Of a DNA stretch of 64,000 nucleotides, positions 51,430 to 63,718 are shown one piece after another. Origin of the DNA: Didemnitutus sp047777955 (GTDB lineage Bacteria; Verrucomicrobiota; Verrucomicrobiia; Opitutales; Opitutaceae); NCBI RefSeq assembly GCF_047777955.1, contig NZ_CP180537.1, positions 1,364,001 to 1,428,000 of the forward strand. Reading direction: 5' to 3'. Within the stretch, counting starts at the first letter, position 1; every line of letters starts with the position of its first letter. The notes beneath the pieces were generated by a model. The model saw only the letters and a list, made by a program, of their open reading frames with translations, had not been told where the DNA came from and searched no databases. The translations under genes were made by a program, and so were the position numbers.

Positions 51430-52362
51430 ATGTCCGAGCCCTCCACCGCGCCGCTTCCCGCCTGGCACAGCCCGCATGGCCGAGCCTTGCCGGCGCCCGG
51501 CGGACGGACGCTGATCATGGGCATCCTGAACGTGACGCCCGACTCGTTCTCCGACGGCAATCAGCTGTCGACGACCGGGGCGGTGGTGGAACGCGCGGCG
51601 CGGATGATCGCCGAGGGCGCCGATGTGCTGGACATCGGCGGCGAGTCGACCCGTCCGGGCGCGGTGAGCGTCCCGGTGGAGGAGGAACTGGCGCGCGTCC
51701 TTCCGGCGGTCGCCGCGGTGCGCGCGGCCTTCCCGGCCATCCCGCTTTCGATCGACACCTCCAAGGCCGAGGTCGCCACCGCGGCGATCCGCGCCGGGGC
51801 CGACATCGTCAACGACGTCTGGGGATTCACCCACGGTCTCGAGGCCGGCGCCCGCGCGCGCGGGCTGGCGGTGCTGCGCCAGGGCGGCGATCCCGCGCTG
51901 GCGCCCACGCCGATGGCGGCGGCGGTCGCGGCGCTGCGCTGCCCGGCGATCCTCATGCACAACCGGACCGATCGCGCCTATGGCGACTTCTGGGCGGACC
52001 TCCGGCTCGATCTCCGGCTCAGCCTCGCCCTGGCTGCGGCCGCGGGGGTGCCGCGTGCGCAGATCTGGCTCGATCCGGGTTTCGGTTTTGCGAAGGACGT
52101 GCCGCAGAATCTCGCCGTGCTGCGCGATCTCGGCCGCATCGTCGCGCTGGGCTGCCCGGTGCTGCTCGGCACGTCGCGCAAGTCCACGATCGGCGCCGTG
52201 CTCAACGCGGCTGTGGATGATCGGCGGGACGGCACGGGCGCGACGCTCGTGTGGGGCATCCAGCAGGGGTGCGCGATGGTCCGCGTGCACGACGTCGCCG
52301 CGATGCGGCGCTACGTGCGCATGGCCGACGCGATCCGCCAGGGGCTCGAATTTCGCTCATGA
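51430..52362 (+). CDS. folP: Dihydropteroate synthase
   Basis: FolP joins p-aminobenzoate to dihydropterin pyrophosphate. ATG 51430 gives 310 residues. Signatures are IMGILNVTPDSFSDG, VLDIGGESTRPGA, DIVNDVWG and WLDPGFGFAKDVPQN, and the sulfonamide/pterin-binding GTSRKSTIGAVL. It is slightly longer than usual at the N-terminus. Its stop overlaps the folB start (ATGA). Confidence 0.95.
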   Translation: MSEPSTAPLPAWHSPHGRALPAPGGRTLIMGILNVTPDSFSDGNQLSTTGAVVERAARMIAEGADVLDIGGESTRPGAVSVPVEEELARVLPAVAAVRAAFPAIPLSIDTSKAEVATAAIRAGADIVNDVWGFTHGLEAGARARGLAVLRQGGDPALAPTPMAAAVAALRCPAILMHNRTDRAYGDFWADLRLDLRLSLALAAAAGVPRAQIWLDPGFGFAKDVPQNLAVLRDLGRIVALGCPVLLGTSRKSTIGAVLNAAVDDRRDGTGATLVWGIQQGCAMVRVHDVAAMRRYVRMADAIRQGLEFRS

Positions 52363-52736
52363 AATCTCCCGACCGACTCATCCTCACCGACCTGACCTTC
52401 CACGCCTGCCACGGCGTCCTGCCGGAGGAGCGGACCCGCCGCCAGGAATTCCGCGTCAGCGTGGAGATCGAGACCGACCTGCGCCGGGCCGGGCGGAGCG
52501 ACGAGCTGGCCCACGCGATCGACTACTGTGCGGTGCAGGCGGTGGTGGGGGAGATCGTCGAGGGCGCCCACCGCTACCTGATCGAGGCGCTGGCCGAGGA
52601 CATCGCGGCCCGCCTGCTCGCGCGCTTCAAGGCCGCGCGGGCCGTCGTCGTCGAAGTCGTGAAACCCACCCCGCCGGTGACGTTCAAGTTCGCCGGCGTG
52701 CAGGTGCGCATCCGGCGGGAACGCGCGCGGCGCTGA
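52359..52736 (+). CDS. folB: Dihydroneopterin aldolase
   Basis: FolB cleaves 7,8-dihydroneopterin to hydroxymethyl-dihydropterin and glycolaldehyde. ATG 52359 overlaps the folP stop by 4 bp. The 125-residue protein has LTDLTFHACHGVLPEERTRR with the catalytic Glu after HGV, then DYCAVQAVVGEIVEG and the lysine of VEVVKPTPP. Tight coupling with folP and folK supports the assignment. Confidence 0.94.
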   Translation: MKSPDRLILTDLTFHACHGVLPEERTRRQEFRVSVEIETDLRRAGRSDELAHAIDYCAVQAVVGEIVEGAHRYLIEALAEDIAARLLARFKAARAVVVEVVKPTPPVTFKFAGVQVRIRRERARR

Positions 52737-52739
52737 GCG

Positions 52740-53261
52740 ATGGACGTCGCGCGGCAGGCCTTTGTGGGCGTCGGCGCCAACCTCGGCGACCGCTGGGGCA
52801 CGATCGTTGCCGCGCTGGAGCGGTTGCGCCGCACGGCCGGCGTGGGAGCGGTGGCGCTGTCCCCGGTGTTCGAATCCGAGCCGGTGGGCGTCCTCGAGCA
52901 GCCGCTTTTCCTCAACCTGGTCGCCGGGCTCGAGACCACCCTGTCGCCGGAGGAGCTGTTGCGCCGCCTGCAGGCGATCGAGCTGGCGCTGGGCCGCGAG
53001 CGGCGGGTGCGCTGGGGACCGCGGACGATCGACCTCGACCTGCTCGCCTACGAGGGCGAGACGCGCACCACGCCGGAGATCGAGCTGCCGCACCCGCGGC
53101 TGTGGGAGCGGACCTTTGTGGTGGAACCGCTGCGCGCGCTGCTGACGCAGCCGCGCTTCGCCGGCCCGCGCTGGATGGAACTGCGGCGCCGCCTGCCCGC
53201 GGCGCCGGACGAGCGCGGCCTGCGGCGGTGGCGGCCGCCGGACGGGCCGGCCGCGCCCTAA
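52740..53261 (+). CDS. folK: 2-amino-4-hydroxy-6-hydroxymethyldihydropteridine pyrophosphokinase
   Basis: FolK pyrophosphorylates hydroxymethyl-dihydropterin, giving the substrate of FolP. The 173-residue protein has FVGVGANLGDRW, SPVFESEPVG, QPLFLNLVAGLE and the signature RWGPRTIDLDLLAYEG followed by LPHPRLWERTFVVEPL. It begins 3 bp after folB. Confidence 0.95.
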   Translation: MDVARQAFVGVGANLGDRWGTIVAALERLRRTAGVGAVALSPVFESEPVGVLEQPLFLNLVAGLETTLSPEELLRRLQAIELALGRERRVRWGPRTIDLDLLAYEGETRTTPEIELPHPRLWERTFVVEPLRALLTQPRFAGPRWMELRRRLPAAPDERGLRRWRPPDGPAAP

Positions 53262-53304
53262 AACCGGTTGCGTTCGCCGGGGGCTTCGCGAAGTTCGCGC
53301 CCGC

Positions 53305-54447
53305 ATGCCCGCCCACTTCGACCTCCTGAAAACCGACACCGGCACAGCCGCGCGCCGCGGGCGTTTGCGGACGCGCCACGGCATGATCGAGACGCCGATC
53401 TTCATGCCGGTCGGCACCCAGGGCACGGTGAAGGCGCTCACGCCGGCGCAACTGCACGAGATCGGCGCCCAGATCATCCTCGGCAACACCTATCACCTCA
53501 GCCTGCGCCCCGGCTCGGAGCTGATTCGCGAGCTCGGCGGGCTGCACGCGTTCATGGGCTGGAACGGTCCGATCCTGACGGACAGCGGCGGGTTCCAGGC
53601 GTTTTCGTTGGCGAAGCTCCGCGACATCCGGGAGGACGGCATCGCGTTCTCGTCGCACATCGACGGTGCGAAGCACTTCCTCGGGCCGCGCGAGGTGATG
53701 CAGATTCAGTCGGACCTCGGCTCCGACATCGCGATGGTGATCGACGAGTGCCCGCCGTGGCCGTGCACGCGCGACGAGTGCCAGCGCGCCGTCGATCGCA
53801 GCCTGCGCTGGGCGAAGGAGTGCCGGCAGATCGCCACCGACAACGGCTTCCTCGCCGCGGGGCACCACGTCTTCGCCATCGCGCAGGGCTCGACCTTCGA
53901 CGACCTGCGCCGCGAGGCTGCCGAGTCGCTCGCCGCGCTCGACCTGCCCGGCTACGCTGTCGGCGGCGTGAGCGTGGGCGAGCCCGAGCCGGAGATGCTG
54001 AAGCAGGTCGGCGCCACGACGCCGTTCCTGCCGGCCGACAAGCCGCGCTACACCATGGGGCTCGGGACGCCGCCGCAGATCCTGAAGATGATCGCGCTCG
54101 GCGTGGACATGTTCGACTGCGTGCACCCGACGCGCGTGGCGCGCAATGGCGCGGCCTTCACGCCCGACGGCCTGATCAACGTCCGCAACGAGCGCTACCG
54201 CACCGACCGCGCGCCGCTGGTCGAGGGTTTGGACAACTACACCTGCCGCCACTTTTCGCGCGCGTATCTGCGCCACCTCGTCATGGCCAACGAGATCCTC
54301 GCCAGCACGCTGCTCTCGCTGCACAACCTGCATTTCTACCTCGATCTCGTCGCGCAGGCGCGCGCCCACATCGAAGCCGGCGACTTTGCCAGCTGGAGCC
54401 GCGCATGGATCGAGCGCTACGAGGCGGGCGAGGCGGCGGGCGTGTGA
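53305..54447 (+). CDS. tgt: Queuine tRNA-ribosyltransferase with incomplete zinc site
   Basis: TGT exchanges guanine-34 for preQ1 in tRNAs for Asp, Asn, His and Tyr. The 380-residue protein keeps the catalytic framework: TDSGGFQAFS, IDECPPWPC, GGVSVGEPEPEML and the nucleophile Asp271 in GVDMFDCVHPTR. The structural zinc motif CxCxxC plus His is incomplete: at positions 309, 311 and 314 are Leu, Asn and Cys (EGLDNYTCRHFSRAYLRHL), while His340 is kept. IAQGS also replaces the usual VQGG. It lies 43 bp after folK. Function as TGT remains most likely. Confidence 0.9.
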   Translation: MPAHFDLLKTDTGTAARRGRLRTRHGMIETPIFMPVGTQGTVKALTPAQLHEIGAQIILGNTYHLSLRPGSELIRELGGLHAFMGWNGPILTDSGGFQAFSLAKLRDIREDGIAFSSHIDGAKHFLGPREVMQIQSDLGSDIAMVIDECPPWPCTRDECQRAVDRSLRWAKECRQIATDNGFLAAGHHVFAIAQGSTFDDLRREAAESLAALDLPGYAVGGVSVGEPEPEMLKQVGATTPFLPADKPRYTMGLGTPPQILKMIALGVDMFDCVHPTRVARNGAAFTPDGLINVRNERYRTDRAPLVEGLDNYTCRHFSRAYLRHLVMANEILASTLLSLHNLHFYLDLVAQARAHIEAGDFASWSRAWIERYEAGEAAGV

Positions 54448-54466
54448 TCGGTCCCGCGCCCGCCGG

Positions 54467-54865
54467 CTATCGCAGGCACGCGAACGCGATCGCCGCGGCC
54501 ACGGCCGCGAGGGCCGCTGCGATCACGACCGTCTTCTCGGCGCGCGTGATGTAGTGCGGGCGGACGAACACGCCGTAGTGCCCGAGCTCGCCGAACATGT
54601 AGCCGAACGCCAGGACGATGGCCGCGGCCACACCCGCGCCGCACATCCGGTCCCAGCGACCGGCGCCTATCAGCCGATGGAGCGGCAGGAGCACGCCGAA
54701 CAGGGCGAGCGCGGCCATCGACGCGAAAATGAGCCAATAGCAGAGTTTGAAGTGTCGTTCCTCGGGTTTGAATTTCACTTCGCGGTTGAGGATCCACCAG
54801 AAGCCAGCAAACAGGAAACCCAGCAGGATTCCCGAGACGGTGAGAAGGTTCGCCGAAGGGTTCAT
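54467..54865 (-). CDS. Small four-helix membrane protein of unknown function
   Basis: From ATG 54865-54863 on the minus strand it has 132 residues with four predicted membrane helices (about 7-26, 41-63, 75-93 and 111-131), for example GILLGFLFAGFWWIL and FASMAALALFGVLLPL. A conserved-looking loop YGVFVRPHYITRAEK precedes the last helix. No family recognised. It is convergent with tgt and divergent from the sugar-nucleotide gene. Confidence 0.6.
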   Translation of the reverse strand: MNPSANLLTVSGILLGFLFAGFWWILNREVKFKPEERHFKLCYWLIFASMAALALFGVLLPLHRLIGAGRWDRMCGAGVAAAIVLAFGYMFGELGHYGVFVRPHYITRAEKTVVIAAALAAVAAAIAFACLR

Positions 54866-54935
54866 GCGCACGGGGGACGAGATGGATTTACCAAACGCAG
54901 AGAGCCCAGGCAACGCCTTTGGGGTGGAATGCGGA

Positions 54936-54964
54936 TTGAATCCCATGGGCGCGCTCGCTTAACT
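54936..54964 (+). promoter_or_regulatory. Candidate sigma-70 promoter for the UDP-glucuronate decarboxylase gene
   Basis: TTGAAT (54936-54941) and TTAACT (54959-54964) are 17 bp apart and 24 bp before the ATG. They lie in the 122-bp spacer between divergent genes. Confidence 0.5.
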
Positions 54965-54987
54965 CCGGCACTCTTTTCACTTTCTCC

Positions 54988-55914
<927 letters not shown>

Positions 55915-55937
55915 GCGCCCGTTCCCGATTATTCCTG

Positions 55938-55970
55938 CGCCGGCCGGCTTCTTGCCGCCGGCGTTTTTTT
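55938..55970 (+). terminator. Intrinsic terminator after uxs
   Basis: CGCCGGC (55938-55944) pairs with GCCGGCG (55957-55963), with an inner GGC/GCC helix, followed by seven Ts (55964-55970). Confidence 0.85.
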
Positions 55971-56001
55971 GTGCGGTTCTCGCGCCAGCGGCTGTAAGCC
56001 C

Positions 56002-57603
56002 ATGAACCCGCCGATGGATGACGATGCCGAACTCCTGCGCGATTACGCGACGACCCACTCCGACCGGGCCTTCGCCCGGCTCGTCGAGCGGCACATCGAT
56101 CTCGTCTACTCGGCCGCCCTGCGCCGCGTCGGCGGCGATCCGCACCGCGCGGCCGAGGTGACGCAGATGGTCTTCATCGATCTCGCCCGCAAGGCCGCCG
56201 CGCTCGCGCGCCACCCGCTGCTCACCGGCTGGCTGCACCAGAGCACCCGCTGGGCGGCGGCCAACCTGCGCCGCGCCGAGCAGCGTCGCGCGACGCGCGA
56301 GCGTGCCGCCGCGGCGGAGTGGCCGACGGGCGACGACGCGCCGCCGCCGGTGGAGTGGGAGGAGCTGCGCCCGCTGCTCGACGAGGCGCTCGACGAGCTG
56401 CGCGCCGCCGATCGCGAGGCCGTGCTCCTGCGCTTTTTCAGCAACTGCAGCTTCGCCGAGGTCGGCCGCCAGCTCGGCACCGGCGAGAATGCCGCCCGCA
56501 TGCGCGTGGACCGCGCGCTCGACAAGCTGCACGGCATCCTCCGCCGCAAGGGCCTCGCCGGCGGCACGGTGGCGCTGGGCGCGGCGATGGCGAAGCACGC
56601 CGTGGCCGCGGCGCCGACGGGACTCGCCGCCAGCGTGACCCCGGCCGCGACGGCCGCGGGCGCCGCCGCGGTGGCGGCGACGGCGGGCGGCGCGGCCATC
56701 TTTATGAGCAAAGTCGCGGTGGCGCTGGTCGGCGCGGGCGTGGTGACGCTCGCGGTGTTGTGCTTGCAGGAGCGGCAAACCCTCGTCGTGGCGCGCGACA
56801 CCCTCGCGAACGCTCGCGAACAGCACGCCCGGCTGGAACAGGAAGTGTCCCGTGCCGCCGCGCAGGCGCAGCGGCTCCAGGCCGATCTCGCCGCGCTGCC
56901 GGCCCTCGCCGAGTTGCCCGTGCCGAACCCGAACGAGATCGAGCGCAAGCGCCTCGATTTGATCATCCGCAAGGGCGAGATGGATTCCTATGCGCCGCTC
57001 TTTCGCCGGCTGAAACTGTCGGCACAACAGGTCGACGCCTTCAAAACCCTGCTCGTCGAACGCGCACAGGCGATCTACGACGCCAACAAGCTCGCGGAGG
57101 AGGAGGGCCTGCAGTTCGCGACACTCGCCGAAAAAGAGGCCTTCGAGCGCGAGGCGGCGCGGGCGACCGATTTGCGGATTGCGGGTTTGCTCGGCGCAGA
57201 AAAGGCGCAGCAGTTCAGCGACTACCTGGAGCCGTGGGGGAGTTTTGCGATGCGCCCGCGATGGTCGCCGGACGACAAGGAGGACCCGGCGGATTGGGAC
57301 CGGGCGAAAAAGATGGCTGAGTTGTGGGAGCGCACAGGCCGCGCCTCGGCGGAGCAGGCCTACGCGCAGAACACGGTGCTGCCTTACCCCCAGGCGTTCA
57401 TCGACGGGGCGAAGGCAATCCTGACGGACGCGCAATATCGCGAACTGCTGGCCGAGCAGGAAAGCGCTCGCGTGCGGTCGCGCATGATCGAGATCGAGCG
57501 CGCGGCGGCCTACGCGGGCAAGTTGAAGCTGGGGAAAAACTCGGCGCGCGACTACGGCGTGCCGGCCGCGGCCAGTCCTCCGACGGAGATTCGCCTGCCA
57601 TGA
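56002..57603 (+). CDS. Membrane-tethered ECF sigma factor with periplasmic LTxxQ domain
   Basis: From ATG 56002 this is 533 residues (ATG 56014 is an alternative). Residues about 20-95 form sigma region 2 (RAFARLVERHIDLVYSAALR, VTQMVFIDLARKA) and about 117-184 region 4 (LRFFSNCSFAEVGRQLGTGE). An Ala/Thr-rich linker is followed by a membrane helix (about 237-256) and a coiled coil (about 258-300). The remaining 230 residues are helical, with LKLSAQQVDAFKTLLVERA and ILTDAQYRELLAEQ, the LTxxQ motif of CpxP/Spy proteins. No separate anti-sigma gene is seen, so the tether may do that job. Its stop overlaps the next start (ATGA). Activity and stimulus are inferred. Confidence 0.8.
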   Translation: MNPPMDDDAELLRDYATTHSDRAFARLVERHIDLVYSAALRRVGGDPHRAAEVTQMVFIDLARKAAALARHPLLTGWLHQSTRWAAANLRRAEQRRATRERAAAAEWPTGDDAPPPVEWEELRPLLDEALDELRAADREAVLLRFFSNCSFAEVGRQLGTGENAARMRVDRALDKLHGILRRKGLAGGTVALGAAMAKHAVAAAPTGLAASVTPAATAAGAAAVAATAGGAAIFMSKVAVALVGAGVVTLAVLCLQERQTLVVARDTLANAREQHARLEQEVSRAAAQAQRLQADLAALPALAELPVPNPNEIERKRLDLIIRKGEMDSYAPLFRRLKLSAQQVDAFKTLLVERAQAIYDANKLAEEEGLQFATLAEKEAFEREAARATDLRIAGLLGAEKAQQFSDYLEPWGSFAMRPRWSPDDKEDPADWDRAKKMAELWERTGRASAEQAYAQNTVLPYPQAFIDGAKAILTDAQYRELLAEQESARVRSRMIEIERAAAYAGKLKLGKNSARDYGVPAAASPPTEIRLP

Positions 57604-58592
57604 AAACGCGGCTGATGATCATCGGCTGCGGCCTGATCGCGGGCTTGGTGCTCGCGTTGACGTGGGTGAGCCTGCGCGCCGAGATGCGCGCGCTGGTGAG
57701 CGAGAGGGAGAATTTCGCGCAGTCGGATCGCGCTTTGGTCAAGGAGCACGCGTCTTTCCAGCGCCGGGTCGTGGAAGTGCAGGGTGACCTGGCGGAACGG
57801 AAGCGGGTGATGCTTGCCACCCAGAGCGCGGCCGACCGCGCTCGCGCCAACATCGGTTCTTACGTTGCGCGGCTCAAGGCGGAGCACGCCGGTCGCGCGC
57901 CGGTCGTCCGCCCTCCGCCGCCGCCCACGGTGACGGGCGGTGGTGCGTATTTTCCGGAGCTGATGAGCGACCCCGAATACAACGCGCTCTACGCGCAGAG
58001 CGTGCGCTTATCGCTGAAATCGTATCAGGGCGGCGCATTGCGCAAACTGGGATTGCCGGACGACGTGATGGAAAAGGCCATCGACTTGCTCGCGGAGGAG
58101 CAGGCGTCCTTGATGGATTTGCACAATCTCGCCGGCAGCAATCCGCTGCAGCCGTCGAACTCGAAAGAGATTCAGCAAATGCGGAAGCAGCTCGCGCAGG
58201 AGACCCAGGCGCAGCTCAAGACCCTGCTGGGCGAAGAAGGCTACGCGCGCTACAAAGACGAGACCGAGGGATCCGCGGCGCAGCGTCAATACGCGACGCA
58301 GCCGCTCGAGCGTCGGTTGAGCTATTCGGAGGAGCCGTTGTCCGCGGAGCAAAAGGCGCGCTTGGACGCCTACGAGGCGGCGCAGGACTACGGCAGCCGG
58401 GCGTTCTTTCAAAAGCAGGCGCAGATCTATCGCGAGGCCCGCCGGACCGGCACGATCCCGGTGGACGAAGCGAGGGTCGCGTTTTACCGCTCGGTGCTCA
58501 CGCCGGCGCAAATGGCCGCGGTCGAAGAACTGCACCGGGAGGCGGAGGCGAGTTTGAAGCGCTCGCTGTTGCCGCGGTCCGAGGGAAAATAG
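57600..58592 (+). CDS. Membrane-anchored coiled-coil protein with LTxxQ motifs
   Basis: Translationally coupled to the tethered sigma factor by a 4-bp overlap. The 330-residue protein has an N-terminal membrane helix (LMIIGCGLIAGLVLALTWVS), a coiled coil (about 25-95), a proline run PPPPPTV and then a helical domain. That domain repeats the pattern of the sigma factor: KLGLPDDVMEKAIDLLAEEQ, EPLSAEQKARLDAYEAA and SVLTPAQMAAVEELHREAEA (LTPAQ). A partner or regulator of the sigma factor in the periplasm is a reasonable inference. Confidence 0.7.
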   Translation: MKTRLMIIGCGLIAGLVLALTWVSLRAEMRALVSERENFAQSDRALVKEHASFQRRVVEVQGDLAERKRVMLATQSAADRARANIGSYVARLKAEHAGRAPVVRPPPPPTVTGGGAYFPELMSDPEYNALYAQSVRLSLKSYQGGALRKLGLPDDVMEKAIDLLAEEQASLMDLHNLAGSNPLQPSNSKEIQQMRKQLAQETQAQLKTLLGEEGYARYKDETEGSAAQRQYATQPLERRLSYSEEPLSAEQKARLDAYEAAQDYGSRAFFQKQAQIYREARRTGTIPVDEARVAFYRSVLTPAQMAAVEELHREAEASLKRSLLPRSEGK

Positions 58593-58602
58593 CGCTGCGC
58601 GC

Positions 58603-59799
58603 TCAGAGATAGCTGAGCCAGCGCGAGCGCCGGCTGGCCTTCAGCCGCGAGAACCAGCGGCACGCCGGATAGACCGCGAGCACCACCGCGATCCAGACCG
58701 CGTAGACGGCGCCGAGCCCGAGGCCGGCTCCGGGCGGCGGAGGCGGCGCGCCCAGGCTGCCGAGGTCGGGACGCGACCAGAGCCAACCGTTGATCGCCGC
58801 GCCCGTGGCATGCGCGACCAGCATGTGGAGCAGGAAGTAGAGGAACGGCACGCTCCCAATCACCGCCACCGGGCGGGCCCACGCCGGCGCGCGTTCCGGG
58901 AGCAGCCCGAGCAGCGCGATCGCGGGTCCGAGCGTCATCAGCGCGAAGTCGAGCGAGGGCGGCGTCTTCGTGACGTTCAGGAAAGAGAGCAGCGTGCCGG
59001 TGGCGGTCGCCTGGTGCGACCACGCCCGCGGATCGCCGTAGGCATTGAGGCCGCGGAGCACGAGGAAAAGCGCGGTCAGCCCCGCGCCGAGCCAGACGAG
59101 GCGGTGGGGGCGGGCGGGCTTCTGCGCGGTGAAGAACGCGCCGAACGCGTAACCGGTCGCCATGATGCCGAGCCACGGCAGCAGCGGGTAGCCGATGATC
59201 AGGAGGTAGTCTCCGCCGATCGGGATCGGCCCCGGCACGTGGAGGAAACGCCACAGCCACGCCAGGGCGCCCCAGCTTTCCGGGGCGACGCGATCGGCGA
59301 GGTTGTGCAATGCGACGAGAGCGATGCCGAGCGCGCCGACGGCGCGCACCGGCAAGTGGATCAGCGCCGCCATCGCGATCATCGACCAGCCGAGTTGCCA
59401 GAACACGATGGCGAGATTCAGCTGCGTCGGCAGCGTGAAGGTGATGATCCAGAAGCTCAGCGTGAGCTCGATGAGGATGAGCCATCCGCCGCGGACGACG
59501 AGATGCCCCGCCATCGCGGCAGGCGTCGCGCGCCGGCGCGCGGCGAGGAAGATCGACGTGCCGGCGAGAAACGAGAAGGTCGGCGCGCAGAAGTGGGTGA
59601 TCCAGCGGGTGAGGAAAAGCGCCGGCGTGGTCTTCCCGAGGTCGGTGGGGTCGAATCCGTGCAGGGCGCCGAAGTGCGTGAAGTCGCGGACGTGGTCCAA
59701 GGCCATGACGATCATCACCAGCCCGCGCAGGAGATCGATCGACACGAGCCGCGCGGGGCCCGTTTCGCTTGCGGAGGGGGTCGCCGGGGTCGGGGGCAT
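58603..59799 (-). CDS. DUF1624/heparan acetyltransferase-like membrane protein
   Basis: From ATG 59799-59797 on the minus strand this is 398 residues with about ten membrane helices. The signature IDLLRGLVMIVMALDHVRDF near the N-terminus and ITHFCAPTFSFLAGTSIFLA place it in the DUF1624 group, related to heparan-alpha-glucosaminide acetyltransferase and YeiB. FLYFLLHMLVAHATG near the end also fits. These proteins probably acylate sugars at the membrane; the substrate is unknown. It converges with the LTxxQ gene (10 bp apart) and is divergent from secA. Confidence 0.85.
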   Translation of the reverse strand: MPPTPATPSASETGPARLVSIDLLRGLVMIVMALDHVRDFTHFGALHGFDPTDLGKTTPALFLTRWITHFCAPTFSFLAGTSIFLAARRRATPAAMAGHLVVRGGWLILIELTLSFWIITFTLPTQLNLAIVFWQLGWSMIAMAALIHLPVRAVGALGIALVALHNLADRVAPESWGALAWLWRFLHVPGPIPIGGDYLLIIGYPLLPWLGIMATGYAFGAFFTAQKPARPHRLVWLGAGLTALFLVLRGLNAYGDPRAWSHQATATGTLLSFLNVTKTPPSLDFALMTLGPAIALLGLLPERAPAWARPVAVIGSVPFLYFLLHMLVAHATGAAINGWLWSRPDLGSLGAPPPPPGAGLGLGAVYAVWIAVVLAVYPACRWFSRLKASRRSRWLSYL

Positions 59800-59980
59800 G
59801 CGGGTTGTTAGGGGGCTCTCCGGCCGGGAACAAGGCTTCAGCGACCAATCCGGCGCTGGCGGGGAGGGCGCGATCGCGGCTGCGGACGGGAACGCCCGGC
59901 AACCGGCCGGGGCGATCCGCTGGCCCAACAGCATTGGAATCGAGGCACTTGCCCTCCACCGCGGCCGGACCATTTGCCAG

Positions 59981-60008
59981 TTGCGCTGTCAGTCCGGCGC
60001 GCTAATCG
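59981..60008 (+). promoter_or_regulatory. Candidate promoter for secA
   Basis: TTGCGC (59981-59986) and TAATCG (60003-60008) are separated by 16 bp, with the ATG only 13 bp further on. The short leader and the -35 resemble the candidate rpsL promoter. Found by eye. Confidence 0.4.
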
Positions 60009-60020
60009 TTTTCGCCTTTC

Positions 60021-63011
<2,991 letters not shown>

Positions 63012-63039
63012 CGCGCCGGACTGGTCGTCCTTTCCCTGC

Positions 63040-63070
63040 GAGCGCGCCGCGAGGCGCGCTCTTTTCTTTT
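63040..63070 (+). terminator. Intrinsic terminator after secA
   Basis: GAGCGCGCC (63040-63048) pairs with GGCGCGCTC (63053-63061) around GCGA, followed by TTTTCTTTT. Confidence 0.85.
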
Positions 63071-63074
63071 CCGC

Positions 63075-63275
63075 TCAGAAGATCCGGTAGATGAAGGGCG
63101 CGGCCGCGCTGCCGCCGAGGATGATCAGCGCGCCGAGCACGAGCAGCAGCACGAGGATCGGCAGCATCCACCACTTCTTGTTGTGCCGCAGCAGCAGCCA
63201 CAGCTCGCGCAGCAATCCGCCGCGCGCGGCGGGCGCGGCGACATCGCGGAGGGTCTTCGGGCGTTCGTCGTTCAC
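63075..63275 (-). CDS. DUF5989-type small membrane protein
   Basis: From GTG 63275-63273 on the minus strand this is 66 residues. The region ELWLLLRHNKKWWMLPILV followed by one membrane helix and GGSAAAPFIYRIF matches the small DUF5989 proteins found next to SxtJ-type and carbamoyltransferase genes. It starts 2 bp after the sxtJ-like gene. Function unknown. Confidence 0.75.
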   Translation of the reverse strand: MNDERPKTLRDVAAPAARGGLLRELWLLLRHNKKWWMLPILVLLLVLGALIILGGSAAAPFIYRIF

Positions 63276-63277
63276 GG

Positions 63278-63715
63278 TCAGAATTGGCGGAAATAGCGGC
63301 TGGGTTCGGGCGCGGGCTCGGCGTCGCGCCAGTAGCTTTTCGCCGCGCGATCCCAAGTCTTCCGGAAAGCCCGGCGTCCCGCAAGCCGCAGCCCGAGCGC
63401 GACGGGTGTGAGGACGAGCAGATACATCGCCGTGAGCAGCCCGGTCGTCACGACGGCGTCGATGCAGGCCACGAGGCAATGCCACGCCAAGTAGAACGGC
63501 CGCGCCGCCGCCGGCACCGCCCACAGGAACAAGCCGAGCCCCGCGCCGGCCGCCGCGACGGCGACCGGCACCAGCCCGATCCACTCCCCGCTCGCGAGCC
63601 GCACGAGGACGAACCACCCCGCGGCCGACAGCGGCGCGCCGCTGGCGAGCAGGAGGCCGAACTTGCGGCGCTCGTCGCGGGTGGGGTGCCAGTGAATGTC
63701 GCGAAAGCGGCTCAT
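63278..63715 (-). CDS. SxtJ-family membrane protein
   Basis: A 145-residue protein from ATG 63715-63713. It has RKFGLLLASGAPLSAAGWFV, three to four membrane helices, YLLVLTPVALGLRLAGRRAF and the typical ending SYWRDAEP. The family is named from saxitoxin clusters but is widespread beside carbamoyltransferases. It starts 3 bp after the carbamoyltransferase stop, supporting a three-gene module. Confidence 0.75.
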   Translation of the reverse strand: MSRFRDIHWHPTRDERRKFGLLLASGAPLSAAGWFVLVRLASGEWIGLVPVAVAAAGAGLGLFLWAVPAAARPFYLAWHCLVACIDAVVTTGLLTAMYLLVLTPVALGLRLAGRRAFRKTWDRAAKSYWRDAEPAPEPSRYFRQF

Positions 63716-63718
63716 GGG

